Source: Anaerostipes caccae L1-92 (GTDB lineage Bacteria; Bacillota; Clostridia; Lachnospirales; Lachnospiraceae). Taken from it: DNA of 64,000 nucleotides. The notes below the pieces were generated by a model, which was not told where the DNA came from, ran no database searches, and was given only the letters and a program-made list of their open reading frames with translations. Below are positions 60,171 through 64,000 of this stretch, piece after piece (position 1 is the stretch's first letter; each line of letters opens with the position of its first letter). The DNA is taken from contig NZ_AP023027.1 in NCBI RefSeq assembly GCF_014467075.1, forward strand, positions 2,421,501 to 2,485,500, given 5' to 3'. A program made the translations under genes and the position numbers.

Positions 60171-61904
60171 CTATAATTCACTTTCTACTCTTCTATATGT
60201 ATTTTCAATCAAGTAGACTATCTGAGCGAAGATATCTTTTGCCTCTTGCTTTTCTTCAATTAACCTTGTTGCAATTATTACTTGGTCTACATGAAATATA
60301 GTATGACGATTCTTCCTAAAATAATTATATATTTCTTCTAAAACCTGCTCAAATGTACTGTTATTTATTAAAGTTTTATACTTTTGTATCAGAATATGAT
60401 TACTTGTTTCATCACCTTTTCTTTCTGGTTTGAATACAGACCCAAATGTATGATTTTTATCAACAACAATACCTTTTACATTTAAAAGTAACTTTAGATA
60501 TCCTTCTAAAGCTCTTAATGCAGGAAAAACACAAGCACTGTAATCATCCAGTTTTTTCTCATCCTCAATCAAAATAATGGAAGGAGAAAACAGTTTCCAT
60601 ATAGTCTCTTCTATCTTACCATCATTATACGCAGTAGGCAATAACTCACCCATTTTCGCTTTTGTATCACTTGCTTCCCCTATTGTATCATTAAAAGTAT
60701 TGGTTAAATCTACAACATCATTAACGGTAACCTGTGGAGCATGAGAAATGAATGATAAAAACTCATGATACAAGTATAGCGGTTTCCCTTGAACCATAAC
60801 TTTATAGTCATATAAACTTAATGTCAATCTATCACCAATTTTACTCACGAACTGATATGCTTTTTTATTTTTATCACTGATATCTTTAACTTTTACATCT
60901 GGAAGTTGTTTTAAATATTCCAATACATTTCGGCACCACTCTTCACCAAGATAAATAGTGTAGTTTTTATTTTCAGAGGTATTTCTCACTCCACACTTCT
61001 CAATTGCCTCTTTTAACAAGGTCGAATATTCTATATTTGTTCCTGTTGGATTAAATGTAGTAGTTCCATCACGTCTTTGATGTATATCTAAAAAAGCCTT
61101 TTTGCCATCAACAAAAAATTCAAATCGCTTTTGATTTCCAATACTTTTTATATTCCCTCCTTTAAAGGATTCCCACAAAATTGTACCTTTATTCAATAAC
61201 ATTCCATACAATTCATCTAAATTTCTATTTATATACACATTACGCTTTAGCTCACCACAGCTTTCTTCTCTTTGATCTTTTGCTTCCTCTCCAAATATAA
61301 CTTTTTTTGCTAACATATCTGCTATATCATTATATTTATCACCAGAATGACCCTGCACTTTTACAAATTCGACCTTCAACTTTTTACTCACATTTTCAAA
61401 CAGTTCCTTGTAATCCTGAGTTCCCTTTTTTTTAGCTTTCCACTCACCGGTACACCATTTAGAAATCCCTTCATAATCATGATATATCACCAATTTTTCA
61501 TAATCGTTCTTTATTGCGTAACGCATAGCAGCCTCTGCGCCTTTAATTTCTCCAGCCACATTATGCATTTCTGCTAAATCCTTTTCTTCTACCTTTCCAG
61601 AGAAATATGTCTCTTTTCCGTTATGTATAGTGACCATACCATAAGAAACTTCTTTTGTAATATCATTGTAGCTGCCATCAACATAGGCAATAATCTCATT
61701 GTCTACCTCTTTATCTGCATTAATCCTGATAGATTTAGTTTGTTCTTCTGTATTATATAGAAATGTTTCTGCCTCTATTAAAGTTCCAAAACTCTTATAT
61801 TCTGCTCCTGAAAATCCATCTACCTGCTTTTTACACTCATCCCATGTACTATAAATACCTGGATTTTTCCCTTTTCTAACTACATAAAACTTCTTTCCAG
61901 CCAT
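60171..61904 (-). CDS. rnlA: RNase HI-RnlA fusion toxin
   Basis: 577 residues. Seen: an N-terminal hybrid-binding domain (KFYVVRKGKNPGIYSTWDEC to residue 50), an RNase HI domain with the full catalytic set Asp76 (YVDGS), Glu119, Asp143 (YHDYEG), His186 (QGHSGD) and Asp196 (ADMLAK), then about 360 residues matching RnlA in length. Its C-terminal HEPN domain carries Arg533-x4-His538 (RHTIFH) and Glu467 (LRALEG), the spacing of the E. coli RnlA site Glu258/Arg318/His323 as recalled. Known: RnlA is an mRNA endoribonuclease blocking T4 growth, and RNase HI as a separate protein modulates it. Own promoter at 61966-61938; A+T-rich, likely acquired. Confidence 0.88.
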   Translation of the reverse strand: MAGKKFYVVRKGKNPGIYSTWDECKKQVDGFSGAEYKSFGTLIEAETFLYNTEEQTKSIRINADKEVDNEIIAYVDGSYNDITKEVSYGMVTIHNGKETYFSGKVEEKDLAEMHNVAGEIKGAEAAMRYAIKNDYEKLVIYHDYEGISKWCTGEWKAKKKGTQDYKELFENVSKKLKVEFVKVQGHSGDKYNDIADMLAKKVIFGEEAKDQREESCGELKRNVYINRNLDELYGMLLNKGTILWESFKGGNIKSIGNQKRFEFFVDGKKAFLDIHQRRDGTTTFNPTGTNIEYSTLLKEAIEKCGVRNTSENKNYTIYLGEEWCRNVLEYLKQLPDVKVKDISDKNKKAYQFVSKIGDRLTLSLYDYKVMVQGKPLYLYHEFLSFISHAPQVTVNDVVDLTNTFNDTIGEASDTKAKMGELLPTAYNDGKIEETIWKLFSPSIILIEDEKKLDDYSACVFPALRALEGYLKLLLNVKGIVVDKNHTFGSVFKPERKGDETSNHILIQKYKTLINNSTFEQVLEEIYNYFRKNRHTIFHVDQVIIATRLIEEKQEAKDIFAQIVYLIENTYRRVESEL

Positions 61905-61937
61905 AAATCTTTACCCCCTTCTTAAAATGAATTTTTT

Positions 61938-61966
61938 ATTATAACAGTTTTGCTAATTAAATGCAA
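61938..61966 (-). promoter_or_regulatory. Promoter of the RNase HI-RnlA toxin operon
   Basis: On the minus strand TTGCAT (61966-61961), a 17-base spacer and a perfect TATAAT (61943-61938), about 35 bases before the ATG. The toxin can therefore be made without the upstream broken gene. Confidence 0.65.
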
Positions 61967-61989
61967 TCCTTTTTAATCAAGCATATTCT

Positions 61990-63264
61990 TCAAATGACCT
62001 CAACATACTCTGCTATTTTTGTCTTCTTATTTTTCTTAATGTCAAAAGAATTTCCAATGATGAAAGAAACATTTGTACCTTCCTTGATTTTACATTTTGC
62101 AAACACTTCATTAACACGAAAGAAAATTGATCCGTTCTGATAATGTATAAATCCATTTTTCTTATTAGGCATTATATAGCTTACTTTTCCTTCATATACA
62201 TTTGATCTATCTTTAACTTTCTTGAGCCAAATGTTTTGCAATTCACTTGCCTCTATCTCATAATTACATATTTTTTTCATATATTCTAAAAGTCTAGTTG
62301 GTATCCCCCAGCCATTTTCTTCTCGTATTTTTTTATAGTAACAATAGTGTGCTTTAGCAAGATTTTTTTCTTCCAACCTTTCTAAGTTTTCAGCAACAAA
62401 ATACAAAACCTTTATTTTCATTTTATCCTGATCTCTTGTCAGTAATGCTCTATAGGCATAATCCAATGCATCTTCCCTTTGCTTCTTTATACTATAAATT
62501 TGAGCTATTTCAAATAGCAAAGACCAATGATTTTTCTTTCCAACTAATTCTTTTAATCCTGCCAGTGCTATATCAGTATCTCCTAATTTCCCGTAAGAAT
62601 AATATTTTCTTCCCCCAATCCAAATATCATTATCATAGTGAAATTTATCTATATCCTTCTCTGCTAACTCACAACAGTTTATACATTCTGCATATTTCTC
62701 TAAACTTAATAAACTTTTGGTTTTTATAGAATAATATTCTTCTTTTCTTGATTGTATTTCAATAAAACGTCCACTATTATTTTGAAATGATTTAACTTCT
62801 TTATCTAACAATTCTATATTTAACCTATCTAACCAATCAATGATTTTTTTATAACTATCTATATCTCTTTTCTTTTTATAAATATTTACGATTGCAAAAA
62901 CGATAAATTCAAAAGCACTTCCATCTTTTTGCTCAATTAAACTAATAATTGTTTGTGCTACTATTTCTAGATTCTTCAAATCATGTTCTGTGTATTCTTC
63001 CTTTCTAAAACGAAAATATTTTTCATAAACACACCATGCCATCAAATCATTATTCATTACAAATTGGGGATCTAATTTATATGTGTGCTTACAAACAACA
63101 ATAGCCTTTGTTATATCATTTATTTTTTTTAAACAGTATGCATATTCCCATCCTAACCATTTGTCAACATTATTTTTTGATCAAATGTTTTTATAAATAT
63201 CCACTGCCTCCCAAAATCTTTTGTCATCTTTAAGCACTCTAGCTTCATTTCTTAAATTCTTCAT
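61990..63264 (-). pseudogene. TPR/cold-shock-like protein gene with internal stop
   Basis: Seen: an ATG at 63264 with a GGGGAG site opens a frame that reads MKNLRNEARVLKDDKRFWEA and then meets TGA at codon 28 (63183-63181). The same frame continues open for about 397 codons to 61990. The body has helical repeats like TPR (residues of the downstream part about 20-260) and a C-terminal OB/cold-shock-like domain (YEGKVSYIMPNKKNGFIHYQ, FFRVNEVFAKCKIKEGTNVS). Translation could restart at the ATG at 63057, but no site is seen there. Function unknown; it directly precedes the toxin gene, so it may be a partner. The TGA may be a true mutation or a sequencing error. Confidence 0.65.
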
Positions 63265-63619
63265 AGCATTTTCTCCCCTTTCTGCTTTTTAATATACTTC
63301 ATAAACATAGTTTACCATATTTCGTTTTATTATTACATAAAAATACAATTTAATTTGTAAGCTATTTATTAAATGTTTCTCACTTCTTTCTCATTCAGAC
63401 ACGTTTCGAATGCAAGGCGATATACTCGCAGGGCACACCGTGTTTCATACAGGGCAGCCGCATAAAAAATATCCATCTGGGGAATGAACTCCCTGGATAG
63501 ATATTTTTTATGCGGCTGCCTTGGTATTTTATACCCTTCGGGTGGACGTGCTTCGCACGATAAAGTATAATATTCTGAAAGGTTACTTGTTTATTTTTGT
63601 TCAGCAAAAGGAGCGTAAT
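63265..63619. other. Non-coding stretch with a large hairpin
   Basis: No supported gene. A+T-rich upstream region of the TPR gene up to about 63370, then a dense hairpin part: GGCAGCCGCATAAAAAATAT (from 63453) pairs perfectly with its complement ending at 63520, with further inner pairing of GGGGA and TCCC. Two mini-hairpins, ACCC-TTC-GGGT and CGTGC-TTC-GCACG, follow near 63533-63560. A ribosome site AAAGGAG at about 63608 belongs to the next gene. Origin unclear; it may mark the edge of the acquired locus. Confidence 0.55.
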
Positions 63620-64000
63620 ATGAGTTCATATCAAGTAAAAAACGATGTTCTTTCAGTTTCTGTTGACACATCCGGGGCAGGCCTTACTTCTATTAAAGAT
63701 AAGACAGGTCTGGAATATCTATGGCAGGGCAATCCTGATTACTGGAGCGGACAGGCTCCGATCCTGTTTCCCATCTGCGGAAGTTTAAGGAATGAGAAGG
63801 CGAAGATCGGAGATAATAAATTCTGTTCTATGGGCAGACACGGAATCGCCAGAAGATGTGAATTTACCCTAAGGCACTTGGATATAGACAGCATTTCTTT
63901 GTTTCTGCGTGCTGACGCAGAAACCATGAAATCTTTCCCCTATGACTTTGAACTTGAAATGACATACCGAATCAAAGATAAAACTGTCATTGTAGAACAC
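63620..64000 (+). CDS. Aldose 1-epimerase family (LacX-like) protein, partial
   Basis: The frame from the ATG at 63620 (AAAGGAG site) stays open to the window edge (127 codons). Seen: VKNDVLSVSVDTSGAGLTSI, TGLEYLWQGNPDYWSGQAPI, LFPICGSLRNEKAKIG and the family motif MGRHGIARRCEF. Known: LacX-like mutarotases have this start and interconvert anomers or act as sugar-phosphate epimerases. The catalytic His and Glu of the second half lie outside the window. Confidence 0.85.
   Translation, partial: MSSYQVKNDVLSVSVDTSGAGLTSIKDKTGLEYLWQGNPDYWSGQAPILFPICGSLRNEKAKIGDNKFCSMGRHGIARRCEFTLRHLDIDSISLFLRADAETMKSFPYDFELEMTYRIKDKTVIVEH

Noticed and set aside
63181..63183. In-frame TGA in the TPR gene as a selenocysteine codon
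   Set aside because: The residue lies in a plain helical segment with no redox motif, and no stem-loop suited to SECIS is evident right after it. A nonsense mutation or read error is simpler.
63395..63607. A 70-codon minus-strand frame
   Set aside because: It lies across the large hairpin and the ribosome site of the epimerase gene, shows no family features and has no ribosome site of its own.

Overview
The window looks like the chromosome of a gut-type Clostridia, most likely Lachnospiraceae. This is inferred from the gene repertoire: a yge/xdh anaerobic purine cluster, an infC-rpmI-rplT operon behind a leader RNA, BmrR-type MerR regulators, sortase-type and NlpC/P60 surface proteins, and GGAGG ribosome sites throughout. 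No species can be named from sequence reading alone. Only one RNA gene was found, a tRNA-Leu(CAG). No CRISPR array, rRNA or complete insertion sequence was seen.

Layout. 1-9.4 kb is core or accessory: an ABC-2 transporter, an XRE regulator, a FUSC-type membrane protein, a lactate/malate dehydrogenase family enzyme, a c-di-GMP EAL protein, a nitroreductase and a DegV lipid-binding protein. 9.4-28.1 kb is a purine/urate-type catabolic block built around a divergent promoter at about 22.5 kb. The minus strand reads ssnA, ygfK, an NCS2 purine permease, xanthine dehydrogenase, hydA, yqeB, a MoeA-like gene, moaC, a MOSC gene and mogA. The plus strand reads a YheO-like regulator, dpaL (ygeX), ygeY, ygeW and a carbamate kinase. 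Together they supply uptake, molybdo-hydroxylation, ring opening, ammonia release and ATP recovery from carbamoyl phosphate. 28.1-33.1 kb is a patchwork: two MerR/GyrI regulators, an orphan PTS IIA-like protein without its active-site His, an orphan phage tail-fibre gene, trmO, the tRNA and a thioredoxin behind an operator-rich promoter. 33.2-39.6 kb encodes cell-envelope proteins, including a large repeat-bearing surface protein whose signal peptide is split off by a G9 homopolymer (a probable phase switch).

39.8-51.0 kb is a visibly A+T-richer catabolic island: two MFS transporters, FGGY kinase, 2-hydroxyacid dehydrogenase, old-yellow-enzyme-type reductase, iron alcohol dehydrogenase and class II aldolase on the minus strand, with a divergent PRD-type regulator. 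51.0-54.0 kb is translation (rplT, rpmI, infC with an ATT start, prfC). 54.0-57.2 kb is a hairpin cluster and an osmoprotectant ABC transporter. 57.3-59.7 kb holds a radical SAM protein, a GyrI-like protein and a WYL regulator.

59.8-63.3 kb is A+T-rich and carries the most striking locus: an RnlA-type HEPN ribonuclease toxin fused behind a complete RNase HI (N-terminal hybrid-binding domain plus catalytic domain), followed by an RnlB-like antitoxin. It is preceded by a TPR/cold-shock-like gene interrupted by an in-frame TGA. In E. coli, RNase HI is a separate protein that modulates RnlA, so the fusion would put that functional link in one polypeptide. The window ends in a hairpin-rich gap and a truncated aldose 1-epimerase gene.
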